From: Liopterus haemorrhoidalis
Lineage: Eukaryota > Arthropoda > Insecta > Coleoptera > Dytiscidae
Assembly: GCA_963971575.1 (NCBI GenBank)
Contig: OZ020616.1
Span: 3,368,924 to 3,432,923, forward strand
Direction of reading: 5' to 3'
Length of the DNA stretch: 64,000 nucleotides
Shown: positions 1 to 10,924 of the stretch, piece by piece
How positions within the stretch are numbered: position 1 is the stretch's first letter
Layout of the letters: each line of letters begins with the position of its first letter
The notes under the pieces: model-generated
The model's input: the letters and a program-made list of their open reading frames with translations, nothing else
The model's database searches: none
What the model was told of the DNA's origin: nothing
Translations under genes and position numbers: made by a program

Positions 1-400
1 ACGAAATTTTGATTTTATAATTTGCACCTTTAAAATTATATGTCATGTTGGTATTAAAAATGTATAAAAAATGTCACTTTCTTAATAATGATCATTACCA
101 ATAAATCTAAAGTCAGTTTTACTGCGTAAGGAATATTTTTGATTGACATTTACACTAACAAGTCCATAATACACTATAAAAGTAACCAAAAAGATCTGGT
201 TTGTCTTTACGAAAGTGGACAGCACATATATATTTAATTAATTAGGATTAAGAGCAGTTAACTAGGAAAATATTAGAAAGTTGGTTGGTAGCTGGGTGAG
301 TACCAACTGTAAAGTGATTGTCTGTCAAGTGGCGACTTCTTTTCCCGCCAAGCCAACAAGAAAAAACTGTAATTTATATATCTTACATGTTACGTGTTAA
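1..400. other. AT-rich non-coding sequence, no gene seen
   Basis: No convincing coding sequence. Short stretches near 30-60 and 180-200 resemble the interior of the TTA-flanked MITE at 16581-17054, so this may be a decayed copy. The open frame beginning near 318 has no family features. Confidence 0.4.
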
Positions 401-526
401 TTATTTCGATATATCGAAAATATCGATATTTTTACTTCGATATATATCGAATATCGATATCACACTTACGATATATCGAATCGCGCATATATCGATATTC
501 CAAAATAAATTCCCATCCCTACTCAT
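401..526. repeat. TATCGATA-rich cluster in a probable hAT-type MITE remnant
   Basis: Three perfect TATCGATA palindromes lie at 421-428, 452-459 and 490-497, among further TATATCGA-type words. TATCGATA is the core of the DREF/BEAF element in Drosophila, but here the cluster runs into TTCCCATCCCTA (about 511-522). That resembles hAT ends with CAGAGATGGG-like termini, so transposon origin is more likely than a promoter. Confidence 0.4.
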
Positions 527-729
527 ACCTCATACAACATTAAACAGCATAAAAAAATGTTTTGATGAAAATCCTTCCGCCATTTTAAAATGCAAGGGTT
601 TAAAATTAAACTAAAACAATAATTAGGTACTCAAGATTTCAGAGTTTAATCAAAACGCAAAAAACGTCTGTTTAATTCAGCGAATAAGTCGTGACTAGTT
701 CGCATACTGCACTAATAATAAAAACGAAA

Positions 730-1640
730 AATTGATGTGAAGTGTGAATATTCACACATTTCAGGGTTTCGCAGGTATATAATAAGTGAAGGCGGTATGC
801 TGAGTGTGTAGGACAAATTTTACTTTGTAGTAATCACGGCAAAATGAACGATATTTTTAAAATAATTTATCGTCTGTTAATCATATAATAAGATAATTAT
901 TAAATTTACGCTCTTAAAAATTAAATACAACATTTGTCAAAATATAACTAGAATTTTGACAAAATAATTTCAACATAATAAAAATGCAAAAAAAAAAAAA
1001 CAGAAAAAATAAAATTCACTCCGTACTCGAACTCGAAACCCTTCGTTTACCAGCGAGTTTTAGCTAGTGCTCTAACCAATAACGCTATCGTACGCCTTGC
1101 CTGTGAGTGTCTTACATTGGTATAACTTTTGTACTTTGTGAACCAAAAACCACAAAAAATGCGTTATTTTACGAAAACATAATCTGATCAAAAATTCCTG
1201 TTGTACTATTTCGGTTCACACCAATATACATTACTTAGAATTTTTTTAGATTTTTAGTTTAAACCATCTGAGCTACAGGGTGTGGGACAAAAATTTTTTT
1301 GCACAATTTTGGCAAAAATCGCATCAAAATAATTTATTTTGCAAAAATAAAAATTTAATCGTTAATGCACGGACTAAGGGCTTTCATTTGATACCCTACT
1401 AAGAATTAAAAAAAATATATTTTTGTTTTCGATGAGCACATATTTGTTTATATTTTTAGGGGGGTATGTTTTTTAGATGTTTTAGTATTTTTCCTATGTG
1501 CGGGTCAAAGAGTTGTATAAGCATGCCAAATTTCAACTCTCTTGGTTTAGCCGTTTCGCTACAATTTTTACCGAACAGACAGATAGACGACAAAATGACG
1601 GTATAAGGGTTTTTTGGTCATACCTACAAAACCCTAAAAA
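730..1640 (+). mobile_element. Family A element, Helentron-like, copy 1
   Basis: Begins AATTGATGTGAAGTGTGAAT, with a small palindrome TGTGAATATTCACA, then CAGGGTTTCGCAGGTAT; ends CATACCTACAAAACCCTAAAAA. AGGGTTTYGYAGGTAT is thus present in inverted form near both ends. A short CAGA microsatellite lies near the right end, next to CGACAAAATGACGGTATAAG. There is no clear target duplication. Subterminal inverted motifs, an internal microsatellite and a small end hairpin fit non-autonomous Helentrons (DINE/HINE type); that class assignment is inference. There is no coding capacity. Confidence 0.6.
1018..1105 (-). repeat. tRNA-like segment inside family A copy 1
   Basis: On the minus strand a box A-like stretch (TAGCGTTATTGGTTAGAGC) is followed about 45 nt later by a degenerate box B (TTTCGAGTTCGAGTAC), and then by T-rich sequence that could stop Pol III. 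It is not a convincing functional tRNA: no clean acceptor stem is visible. The same type occurs in the copies at 1970 and 51526. Confidence 0.5.
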
Positions 1641-1969
1641 AACTAAAAAGCTTTCCGGTACACTTAATATTAGATTTTAAAAGTAAATATCTATAGTTTG
1701 AAAATTTAGAAAATATAAAAAGTGTTATATATATAATAAGAAGTCTATTAATCGTAATACTTACCAGAAGTCACATAATATGCTAAAATGCACAATATAA
1801 TATATATTTTCATTTTAGAATTATTTTTCACGCAACGTAACTAGCGTTATCTGCTGAAGATATTACATACGATATCGTATATGTACAGCGTAGTTTTTAT
1901 CATTTTGTAAATTATCTTATCTATATTCAGAAGTACACAGTTCGAAAATGAATCACACTGTAATTCTAA
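1641..1969. other. AT-rich spacer between two family A copies
   Basis: No coding sequence, RNA gene or repeat end recognised. Confidence 0.4.
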
Positions 1970-2895
1970 AAAATTGATGTGAAGTGTGAATATTCACACA
2001 TTTCAGGGTTTCGCAGGTATATAATAAGTGAAGGCGGTATGCTGAGTGTGTAGGACAAATTTTACTTTGTAGTAATCACGGCAAAATGAACGATATTTTT
2101 AAAATAATTTATCGTCTGTTAATCATATAATAAGACTGGTTATTAAATTTACGCTCTTAAAAATTAAATACAACATTTGTCAAAATATTACTAGAATTTT
2201 GACAAAATAATTTCTACATAATAAAAATGCAAAAAAAAAAAACAGAAAAAATAAAATTCACTCCGTACTCGAACTCGAAACCCTTCGTTTTCCAGAGAAT
2301 TTTTAGCTTCCGACATCAGCGCTCTAACCCGTTACGCCATCGTACGCCTTGCATGTGAGTGTCTTACATTGGTACAACTTTTGTACTTTGTGAACCAAAA
2401 ACCACAAAAAATGCGTTATTTTCCGAAAACATAATCTGATCAAAAATTCCTGTTGTATTATTTCGGTTCACACCAATATACATTACTTAGAATTTTTTTA
2501 GATTTTTAGTTTAAACCATCTGGGCTACAGGGTGTGGGACAAAAATTTTTTTGCACAATTTTGGCAAAAATCGCATCAAAATAATTTATTTTGCAAAAAT
2601 AAAAATTTGATCGTTAATCCACGTACTAAGGGCTTTCATTTGATACTCTATTCAGAATTTAAAAAAAATATATTTGTTTTCGATGAGCACATATTTGTTT
2701 ATATTTTTAGGGGGGTATGTTTTTTTAGATGTTTTAGTATTTTTCCTATGTGCGGGTCAAATAGTTGTATAAGCATGCCAAATTTCAACTCTCTAGTTTT
2801 AGCCGTTTGGCTACAATTTTAACCGAACAGACAGACAGACAGACGACAAAATGACGGTATAAGGGTTTTTTGGTCATACCTACAAAACCCTAAAA
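1970..2895 (+). mobile_element. Family A element, copy 2
   Basis: Full-length and close to copy 1, with the same end motifs and a CAGA microsatellite at about 2827-2843. It carries the same tRNA-like type at 2263-2350 on the minus strand, with a good box A (TGGCGTAACGGG). Its right end, CCCTAAAAA, runs directly into the left end of another copy. Confidence 0.6.
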
Positions 2896-3130
2896 ATTGA
2901 TGTGAAGTGTAATTTTCACACATTTCAGGGTTTTGCAGGTATTTAATAGGTGTAAGAAGTCAACATAATACTGAATGTCTAGGTATTTTTATCACATCAA
3001 AATCAACAGTTTTTTTGATAATCACTTTCGTTATTTGAGAACTAAGAGCTTCCATTTAATTTTTTTAAACAAAATTTAAATAACTTGCCAAATATCCCGG
3101 CGTTTTTTTTTTTTCTGCATTTGCTGCGTA
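2893..3130 (+). mobile_element. Family A element, 5' part only, joined head-to-tail
   Basis: Starts with TTGATGTGAAGTGT immediately after the AAACCCTAAAAA end of copy 2, so the two are in direct end-to-start contact. The interior then differs (CACATCAAAATCAACAG...) and resembles the reverse-strand segment at 61290-61612, which defines a second subfamily. Confidence 0.5.
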
Positions 3131-3174
3131 TTCAAGTCTTCATTAGATTAATAAGAAATATTTTACAGTGTAGA

Positions 3175-3722
3175 AGAGCGGTTCTTAAACTGTGGTCCGC
3201 GAAACAATTTTGACATTAACTTTACATCCTCCAACTTTTCGCTTTTATTCAAATAACTCATTTAATAAAAATCCTACATGGTCAGGACTTTTTGTATTTG
3301 TTGTTACCTAACTAGTTATTGACATAACTAAACAATAATTAGGAAAAATTTAATTATTTTTATTCAACTGCAAATTATTTACAGAAAACATATTATAATA
3401 AGATCTATTTTGACCAATATTTGACCAAGAAATGTTTGTATGAGCTTAAAGTATTATAATTTGTAACTTTTCTAATTCTTTTTACTATTATTTTTATTCA
3501 TTTTATGTTTTTTATTCTATATGCTAATAAAAATGTTACTCTCTATAAATGCGCAAGATCATTTATTAAAATAACCAGCGATACATTTTTACCAATATTT
3601 ATTATAACGTAGTGCCTATGATATTACTGAGCCAGAAATTCAGTCTCAAGAACGACGTAAAATGCCTAGGGTTGGGATGGGGTCCGCAAAAAAAATGTTG
3701 TTCAAGAAGCCCTGGTGTGAGT
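3175..3722. mobile_element. hAT-like remnant
   Basis: The left end reads AGAGCGGTTCTTAAACTGTGG followed by TCCGCGAA; the right end reads GGGGTCCGCAAA...CAAGAAGCCCTGG. These inverted 'TTCTTAAACTGTGG' ends are typical of hAT elements. The flanks (GTGTAGAA and GTGTGAGT) may be a decayed 8-bp duplication. No transposase reading frame remains. Confidence 0.5.
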
Positions 3723-3879
3723 AACTCAGTTCGCAACTATTAAAAAAATATATTATTTTTTTAATATTTTTAATTCCAAAAATATATACGTACTATCTTA
3801 GCTATAAATACAAAAAAAAAACAACATTACTACCCATAATTTAACCATGAATTAAAAAAATAAATAATTTTTTCATAAA

Positions 3880-4180
3880 AACAAAACCTGCCATATTTTC
3901 CAAAAACACAATGTGATCAAAAAATCCTCTCGTACGTTTCCGGCTCAGATCAATATACATTACCTATAATTTTTTCAGATTTTTGGTTTAACCCTTTTTG
4001 GTAAAAGGGTGCTGGACAAAAACTTGCATACTTATATGTAACGTTTCCGTGGTCATGATAAATAATATCTCTGTTAGAAAATATTAGGCCAAGTAATTTC
4101 TACTCTGCTGCTAGAATGTATTTTATACAAATACTTTATGATGGCGGTCGGCCTGTGGTGGCCACTGCTGATATTTTTAA
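3880..4180 (+). mobile_element. Fragments of families A and B
   Basis: 3880-4020 matches the middle of family A (AACACAATGTGATCAAAAAAT..., GGTGCTGGACAAAAA). 4027-4180 matches the distal part of family B (CATACTTATATGTAACGTTTCC... to GGCGGTCGG and the GGCCACTGCTGAT end). Both are truncated; no gene is present. Confidence 0.5.
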
Positions 4181-4469
4181 AATTTAGTCAGTAACAAGGA
4201 ATGTCTCCAGACGAAGCCGGGCGGGGCAGCTAATTATTAAATAAAGCATTATTATTATTATCACTTGCAATGTGTATAAATGAAATAATGAAGAGGGCGA
4301 AAAAATAAAAAACTGATTTCACCAATTTTATTCATATAGATTTAAAACTAGAATACATTTTTTTGACAAAGTATGAATACTACTCAAAAAATGATTTTCA
4401 GTCATTATTTTAAAACAGTTTTTTCCAGATTTTAGGTTATGGGCAGATATGACACCCACAGATCACAAG

Positions 4470-4575
4470 TTTCCAAACGTTTAAGCGGAACTAAAAGGAA
4501 TTTTTTTTTTCTTAAGTTGTCACTAGCTCACTTTTCTACGATTAAAGTAGGCTTTCGTTAAACAAAATGATCAAA
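4470..4575. repeat. Fragment of the 406-bp TA-flanked MITE (family E)
   Basis: TTTAAGCGGAACTAAAAGGAA and the downstream TTAAGTTGTC and TCGTTAAACAAAATGA resemble the ends and interior of the element at 62470-62875. A fragment of the 16581 MITE follows at about 4855-4940. The intervening sequence shows no gene. Confidence 0.35.
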
Positions 4576-5093
4576 AGCTTAACTCAATCTATTTTTTTCT
4601 TTTTTTACCGATAACAATTATTTAAATAAATGGTCCTACGCCACTGTACAGCCGGAAACTATGATCCGCCATTTTGAAAGACTACTGAAAGAAAGGTACT
4701 GCAAAAATTCCCTTTTTCTCAAGAAACTTCCCTTGCCCATACAAAAAAAAAAAGTAATTACACGTAGATTTAATAGAGTATTTTTTCATTTAGTAGGAAA
4801 ATTTAATTTTTTGTTTCTTATTCCTATTATTATTATAAAAAACTTAACCAAAAAATTAAGAGCCAGGTTTACAAGTTCACATGGTTACAGCCAAGACTGT
4901 TTACAATACAAAAGTCACCAAAGTAACCAGACCTAGTTTTCAATTGACGTAGACCCGTAAACATATAATTTTACGTCTACGTGAACATATAAGTAATAAT
5001 AACATCTATTAATAGCGCTAATTTTTGAAGTAAGTAAGACTGAAGGAATTAATTATAAATAATAAAAAAAACAACAATCTATCAGATATGGAA

Positions 5094-6340
5094 AATTCCC
5101 TTTTTACCGACCGCCAACATATATAATACCCTTTTCACACTAGATCTTTAAGATCGGATGTTAAAGTGAATGTATCTTTAAACGCTAATGTGAAACCGTA
5201 TGGTCTCGTCTAAATACAAGCGATGTTTAAGACAGAGATCTGCGTCTTAAACTTCGTCCGCATTGCCAACTTAATTTCTGTTATAAAAAAATACTCCTTG
5301 AATTTGTGCTGTCAACATTTTACATTATCATAAACAAGAATACTGTATTATATCGACGTTATAAGAAGTTTATACTTATTGTTATAATAAAATTATTTAT
5401 TTTAATAATTTGTTTAATAAAATACAGAGCTACAATAATTGAGATAAAATGTATCGACTTACATGTTAATACAGGTGTAATATATTCTTTATTGTAGTAC
5501 CTTTATTGTAGAATGAAATGAAATATCCTTAATTGTTTATAATAATTCAAAATGTGCGTCTGCGCAGACAGTTCAAAACTGGTAATTTCATGACGGTAAC
5601 TTAAGGACAAAATTACTGTAGCTGATGACAGCACCAGAGATTTAAACATCAAGTGTGAAAGCATACCGATCTTAAACATCGGTGAACTTTAAGTTCACTC
5701 GTCTTAAAGATCTAGTGTGAAAAGGGTATAAGGGAGGTATTGTGATCATACCGATTTTGACATTTCGAGATTTCGATGGATCCCCACGAATTGAGCTTCC
5801 TATATAACGTGACTATTTTTAGCATGATGTCTGTCGGTCTGTCTGTGTACACTTACAGAGCAAATTTGGCTAAAAGGATTTTTATGAAACTTCATATTTA
5901 AGCTTTTGACATCAATTGGTCAACTTTTGGTAAAAATCGTTTGACTAAAAATGAGAGTTTACTCGTGTCGATTTTAAAATTTTTGCGAATATTTAACATC
6001 AGAAAAATATTTCGAAAAAATGTATTTAACAAAAGTTGCTATAAAAGCAATAACTAACAACTTTTATTTGAGACATTTTTTGATAAAACGAAAAAATTTT
6101 GAAATATTTTTGCAAGTATCTATCTTTTCATACTTATATGTAACGTTTCCATGGTTATGATAAATAATATCTCTGTTAGAAAATATTAGGCAAAGTTATT
6201 TCTACTCTGCTGTTCTGGTCATGTGGTCGAAAGACTAACGGACAATAAAATAATATAATACTCTGCTGTTAGAATGTATTTTATACAAGAAATTTGTGAT
6301 GGCGGTCGGTTTTGTGGTGGCTACGGCTGATTTTTTTTTG
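5094..6340 (+). mobile_element. Family B element interrupted by a 602-bp MITE
   Basis: 5094-5126 carries TTTTTACCGACCGCCAACAT; 5732-6340 resumes with AGGGAGGTATTGTGATCATACCG and ends at GATGGCGGTCGG...GGCTGATTTTTTT. The subterminal ACCGACCGCC recurs inverted as GGCGGTCGGT at the far end. A short GTCT-rich stretch is present near 5828. The architecture again suggests a Helentron-type non-autonomous element (inference). Confidence 0.6.
5127..5728. mobile_element. PIF/Harbinger-like MITE, copy 1 (602 bp)
   Basis: Perfect 27-bp terminal inverted repeats begin TACCCTTTTCACACTAGATC. A TAA duplication flanks it (5124-5126 and 5729-5731). Removing the insert plus one TAA restores CATATATAAGGGAGG, which is what uninterrupted family B copies read at this point; this paralogous empty site fixes the boundaries. 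A 3-bp TWA duplication is characteristic of PIF/Harbinger. An equally long inverted copy is at 50218-50819. The short open frame inside both copies is not credible. Confidence 0.8.
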
Positions 6341-6373
6341 TCGAATTCCCTCTCAGGTGGCAACACTGCTTCA

Positions 6374-6452
6374 GAATGGAAAAATTGTTTCGAGAATTGG
6401 TTTGAACGCTTACAAGTGTATAAATCTTCAAGGTGAATATTTTGAAAAGCAA
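6374..6452 (+). pseudogene. mariner transposase C-terminal fragment
   Basis: The frame from 6374 reads EWKNCFENWFERLQ, and after a one-base slip (L)QGEYFEKQ-stop. This is the conserved C-terminus of mariner transposases. The catalytic domain is absent. It sits directly downstream of a family B end. Confidence 0.7.
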
Positions 6453-6632
6453 TAAAACAGTTAGTTCCAAAAAAAAAATGTTTTCTTTCTTAGTTTTTGT
6501 AAAAACTTAAAGGGTAGCCCTCGTAAAAATTTGCTGTATCTACAAAATGTTCTGTAGAGATTGTTACTAATTTTATTTCAAATTGTTAGTTTTGTATGAG
6601 ATACTTGTGAAAACTGTGGGTTTCACCTATCT

Positions 6633-7087
6633 TTAAACTGTATGCATCATACAGTCAACATAATACAATATCACCGAATCACTACAATGATTGTTTAAAA
6701 ATCTTTTCATTGTTGTGGTAAATTCTTCTTTTGATTTTGCTACTCTTTTAGCAATTTCAATAACCATTTCTCCCGAGCTCATATATGGTACCAATAATAT
6801 TTGAAATGAATCGACCAACTTTTTTTCCAATCCTGGTTTTAAATCATGCATCAAATATGTGGTCAATGGTTTATATGTATTTATCTTAGATAGAGGCACA
6901 GTTTCTTCAGCAATATCTGAAAAATTAACTACATGAATATTTATTTGAGGATTACCTTTTATGATTTGGTTAAGTATTAATTTTTTTGGGTATCTGTCTA
7001 ACAAAACTAAGTTCTTTTCTTGTCAAATAGTTAAAACATATTTTATTTGCTGACTAGTTTCGATTCTCTCTGAATCATTTTCAAAAC
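6633..7087 (-). pseudogene. Unrecognised gene remnant, second exon (in-frame TGA)
   Basis: Reading on the minus strand from an acceptor TTTCTTCTAG|G (AG at 7089-7088), a 150-codon frame runs to TAA at 6635-6633, broken only by TGA at 7025-7023 (codon 85 of the joined product), where TGG would be the simplest ancestor. The protein is soluble-looking and well composed, with motifs NPQINIHVVNFSDIAEE, TTYLMHDLKPGLEKK and FLNNHCSDSVILYYVDCMM. Phase matches exon 7576-7387 (one base plus two). I do not recognise the family. An alternative acceptor TTAG at 6999-6998 would skip the stop, but the sequence before it continues the same protein character, so a decayed gene is the better reading. Confidence 0.4.
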
Positions 7088-7144
7088 CTAGAAGAAATTG
7101 TATTAACTTTTGGTAACTTTTTAACTTGACTCGTATGGTGTACA

Positions 7145-7265
7145 AAAAAAAATGTAAAAGGTGAGGACCTTTTTTTTTTTTTCTTTACTTATATTTGGGA
7201 GGTGAGGACCTTTTTTTTTGCTCTTCACTTATATTGGAAGGGACGACCTTTTTTTTGCTCCGTCC
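7145..7265. repeat. GAGGACC-poly(T) short repeats
   Basis: Three diverged units of roughly 45 bp of the form GTGAGGACCTTTTTTT...CACTTATATT, inside the intron of the unrecognised pseudogene. A similar array (AGTGAGGACCTGTTTTG...) occurs at about 20085-20225, so both derive from one repeat. Confidence 0.5.
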
Positions 7266-7386
7266 CATATTGCCTTCTCGAGAAAATGGTCACCTTATGA
7301 AAAACCCACCTTACGGGTGGAAACTTGGTACTTATTTTTGGAAAATTCAAATTAGGTTTATTCTAGATTTAAAACTTTAATTATAC

Positions 7387-7576
7387 CTTCAAATAATGAC
7401 TGAAAACCAGCCTGCCAACCTTTCTTCTGTGCATTAGAGAACAGTTCTCCAAATAGTTGGGCACCACTGGTTAAAACCTGATCTGCAGTTGATATCCTCA
7501 TCCCTAATATATCAGCAGTCGCTAAAATGACTCTAAATTCAGTTATATCATTGTAGTTATTTCTTCTGTACGCCAT
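7387..7576 (-). pseudogene. Unrecognised gene remnant, upstream exon
   Basis: From ATG at 7576-7574 the frame gives MAYRRNNYNDITEF, then about 50 hydrophobic-polar residues with GMRISTADQVLTSGAQLFG. It ends at donor GAAG|GTATAA (GT at 7386-7385), leaving one base. Immediately upstream in another frame is a second coding-like stretch (LEYLKVEKFIRDGVQKK) after an acceptor-like TGTTTTTAG near 7620, suggesting a frameshift inside a longer exon. Function unknown; not a transposase family I recognise. Confidence 0.35.
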
Positions 7577-7963
7577 CACGTATGAACTTTTCAACCTTCA
7601 AATATTCAAGTCTCTCTAAAAACAGTAACACTTACTTTTAAATTATATTTTGATAATCATATTACTAATTTGATATTTAAATATTTATTAATTTGGATTA
7701 TAATATACTTACAGTGAGAAGTTAATATAAAACTTGCGCACTTCGCAACTGCGCGTTCACAAATGCAATGAAATGCAGTCGTTACAGAACTCATTTAGAC
7801 AAAGTCATAGTTGGGGGATTCCCCGGTACAACCAACGATAACAAAGTTAGCCAACATAAAAATAAAACGAGTTCGAATGAGATTGCAAGAGTTCATATTC
7901 GGATTAGGTCAAGACAGGTCACATTAGGTCAAGGCAGGACACATTAGGTGCGACAAAAAAAAA

Positions 7964-8229
7964 TAGGGAAAAATTGCTAAGCGATATGACATCTGTTGGG
8001 ATTGAAGGAACTACAGAAATAGACATTGTGTCGCGCTTTTTTTTATAAAAAATGTTTGCATAAAAATATAATTGCATAAAAACAAGTATTAATATTGTAG
8101 CAAAATTACAAAAACCACCAGTAAACATTTTCCATAAGTAAAATTCACGTTGTTTATATGTAACGAATGTCTATTTTGAAGGTTCCAAGTTTGCCGAAAT
8201 AGCGCTGCGATCTTAAAATACTTCCCCTA
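7964..8229. mobile_element. Small MITE (family D), copy 1
   Basis: Ends TAGGGAAAAATTGCTAAGCG and ...AAGATC-type sequence closing with ACTTCCCCTA. The interior, with AAAAACCACCAGTAAACATT, is shared with 28057-28681 and 62214-62891. No coding capacity. Confidence 0.6.
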
Positions 8230-8412
8230 TAAATAAGTTGGGGTTTGAGTCTGTGTCAAATGTGCTAAAGGCAAGAAGGTAAGTGTTCCCAACTTCGAAA
8301 TAATAAAAAAATATGTGAAAAATAGAAGCCGTGTTTATTGGATAACATTTCTAAAATCCGTAAATTAATTTAACTTATTTATGTAATATTTAATTCATTT
8401 TTAAGTATTTTG

Positions 8413-8973
8413 CAGAGATGGGCGTCTACGCGTAAACTTGAATTTTTTACGTCTACGTGTAAATTTACCGTAGACAGCGTAGAGAAGTGTAGATTGTGTA
8501 GACACGTAGAATCTGGCGTAGAATAATGAAAAATGAGGTTATGTAACGTTTAAAAAATAAAATACCGCCAGTTTTAAGTAGAAGAAGAAGTAAAGAACTT
8601 AAATTTAATATTTTTGACAGCTTCCTGATCCTTCCTGATTAAAACAACTGCTAACTTTAATTTTACTTTTGTAGTTCATACAGACAGAAACCAAGTAATT
8701 TATGTTGTCCATGACAACATACGATTTGTGAGATTACATTTTTGGAAACAATATATGTAATTAGAACTATATAAAATTGAAATAAACATAGACATTAAAG
8801 TAAATTATTTAAACTATTACCATTCCATTATTTCAAATATTACATTTAAACGTACTGCGCATGTACAGTTTACATTCTACATTCGACACGTAAACAAAGG
8901 CATATTCTACTTGACATGTTTACGCGTAAAATCTACATTAGTCTACATCATATATTCTACGCGCCCATCACTG
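8413..8973. mobile_element. hAT MITE (family G), copy 1, with 8-bp target duplication
   Basis: Ends CAGAGATGGGCG... and ...CGCGCCCATCACTG, flanked on both sides by GTATTTTG (8405-8412 and 8974-8981). Subterminal sequence is rich in GTCTACG/CGTAGAC-like words. The CAGNGATGGG terminus plus a perfect 8-bp duplication identifies hAT. A near-identical copy lies inverted at 12839-13412. Confidence 0.85.
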
Positions 8974-8981
8974 GTATTTTG

Positions 8982-9639
8982 TAAACAATTTAATAAAGAA
9001 CATTAATTAGAAAGTAAATTACATCTATACATATGGTTTATATATAAGCTGTTCACTCGGCTTAGGTCAAGAGGATATACTGTGTCAAGAGTGCGACAAA
9101 AAAAAAAAAAATAAGTTGGGAACACTGAAATTTTTGCCAACTGTAATAAGAAGTTACTAGAAGTTATCCCTATTACACGATAACAATGATGAAATTATTG
9201 ATTTTATTATAATTTTCGTTCCATAAAATTCCAATTTAGTACTCTTGTAACACATTTAATATCATTCTATTTCCTACAGGAGTACTACTATATTTTTAAC
9301 GATTGCATTAAATAATAAATTTTAGATCTATAGTGCGTTCAAAGGTGAGTTTGCAGTACAGGCCATATGGAGTAGTTCTTTTTCATACTCTCTAATGGGT
9401 TTACACAATGACGCTATCCTTTTCTTGCTTGTCGACGTTGCCAGCTCTAAAACGCGCTGATCTGTTAAGACGCAGTATTCTACAAATGGCCATTTGTTTT
9501 TGTTGAGTGTTATTTTGAGTTTTATAAGAGTTGATTTTTATAAATCATACAAGTTTTTCATATTATTATAATTGACACATTTGACACTAAAATATGTGTA
9601 AAATATGGTCAATTATTAAATTGACAAACTTTAATTTTA
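8982..9639. other. Intergenic AT-rich sequence
   Basis: No gene seen. 9050-9130 weakly resembles the flank of family D at 8220-8290. 9345-9480 is less AT-rich but has no open frame or motif I recognise. Confidence 0.35.
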
Positions 9640-9983
9640 AATCTGCTGGAATAAACAACAAATTATAATCCAAAATTTACGTATGAGTATACATTTTTCC
9701 TTATTTATAATCATAACCTTAAAATTAATAATTTTGTTTGTTCGAGTACTGCTGTAAATTTATTTTCGCGCTCTAATTAGTAAAGATATCTACGAATCAT
9801 GCTGTTTCTTTCTAATGCTGTTTTTTATTCAAATAGTTTGAAGGTTAGTTGTCAACTTGGGTCACTATACGTTACTATGGGTATGCAAATAATTATAAAT
9901 GATATAGACAGAGAAAGCATATCGTATTGAATATCGATACTTGTAGCAACGAACAGTCACTTATCAGCAATCCGACTATAGTA
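9640..9983. mobile_element. Terminal fragment of the IS630-like element (family K)
   Basis: Matches 26477-26800 in opposite orientation, ending AACAGTCACTTATCAGCAATCCGACTA. Only one terminus and non-coding interior remain. Confidence 0.6.
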
Positions 9984-10280
9984 TATACTGTGGTTATACA
10001 AAAGGATAAATAAAACGCAAAATATCTTAAGAATATATTTTTATTATGTATATAATTTTATTTCATCTTTGGCTATATAGAAATATAATTATGTTAATAA
10101 TACATTTGTATAAAGAATACTGTGATTTCTTTAGTAATAAAATTTCTTATAATAATGTTTTGTGCTCTTAATATTTTTACACATATACATATCTACATGC
10201 ATGTACAAATAAGTGATACAATCAATGAAAAATTGAGATTAAAATAACAGTGTTTCCCAATGTCAAATCCGCAAATCTAA

Positions 10281-10791
10281 AGCGTGTTCTACATATACAA
10301 TTCTCGTCAAATTTTTATACTTATTTCTTTGACTAGAACTTGTACTAGGAATAAATCAGTGAAATTGTACAGTGTAGAACACTTTATGTAGTCAAGGTCA
10401 ACTTTATTGAAAACTAGAATTGGACAAACTTTTCTTGAAAACATTGTCAAGTTTAACAACAGTACCAACATTAAAATTACGCAATTGTAAATATTTTGTA
10501 TTACCACGTGTTTAATAGTGTTTTGTTGATCATTGGTTTGAATAAGTGAATATATAAATTGTGTTTTGTACGTAAATTAGTAATTTTACAAATCTAATAG
10601 CTAGGTTATAAACACTTGACAAGATAAGAATTATATATTTATGTTGGTACTTTAAATGAACTGAAACACGTGTAAGAATTTCATTCTCTACCAAAAAATT
10701 GAAAAATAAATTGTATTAAAACTTTGACAACTTCTAGTTCAAAGAAAAAAGTTTAGAAAATTGACAAATAAAGTATAATGTAGAACACGCT
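10281..10791. mobile_element. PIF/Harbinger-like MITE (511 bp, TAA duplication)
   Basis: Terminal inverted repeat AGCGTGTTCTACAT, flanked by TAA at 10278-10280 and 10792-10794. No coding capacity. The right flank immediately continues into AAAGCTGCATTCACAGC, an end of family Y (see 27894). Confidence 0.65.
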
Positions 10792-10924
10792 TAAAGCTGC
10801 ATTCACAGCTATAAAATTAGTAAACTATACGCTATGACTTGTGCACTGTTGATTGTCACTACAAGTTTGTCATAAGGTAAAGCAAGCGACCCTTCACAGC
10901 TCTAAATGTAAAGTGAAGACAGTA

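Noticed and set aside
5306..5497. 63-codon frame conserved in both 602-bp MITE copies
   Set aside because: Conservation is explained by the copies being recent; composition is hydrophobic low-complexity and MITEs of this type are non-coding.
7023..7025. TGA as a selenocysteine codon in the unrecognised gene remnant
   Set aside because: No SECIS-like hairpin seen downstream, a nearby frameshift is also suspected, and TGG to TGA decay is simpler.
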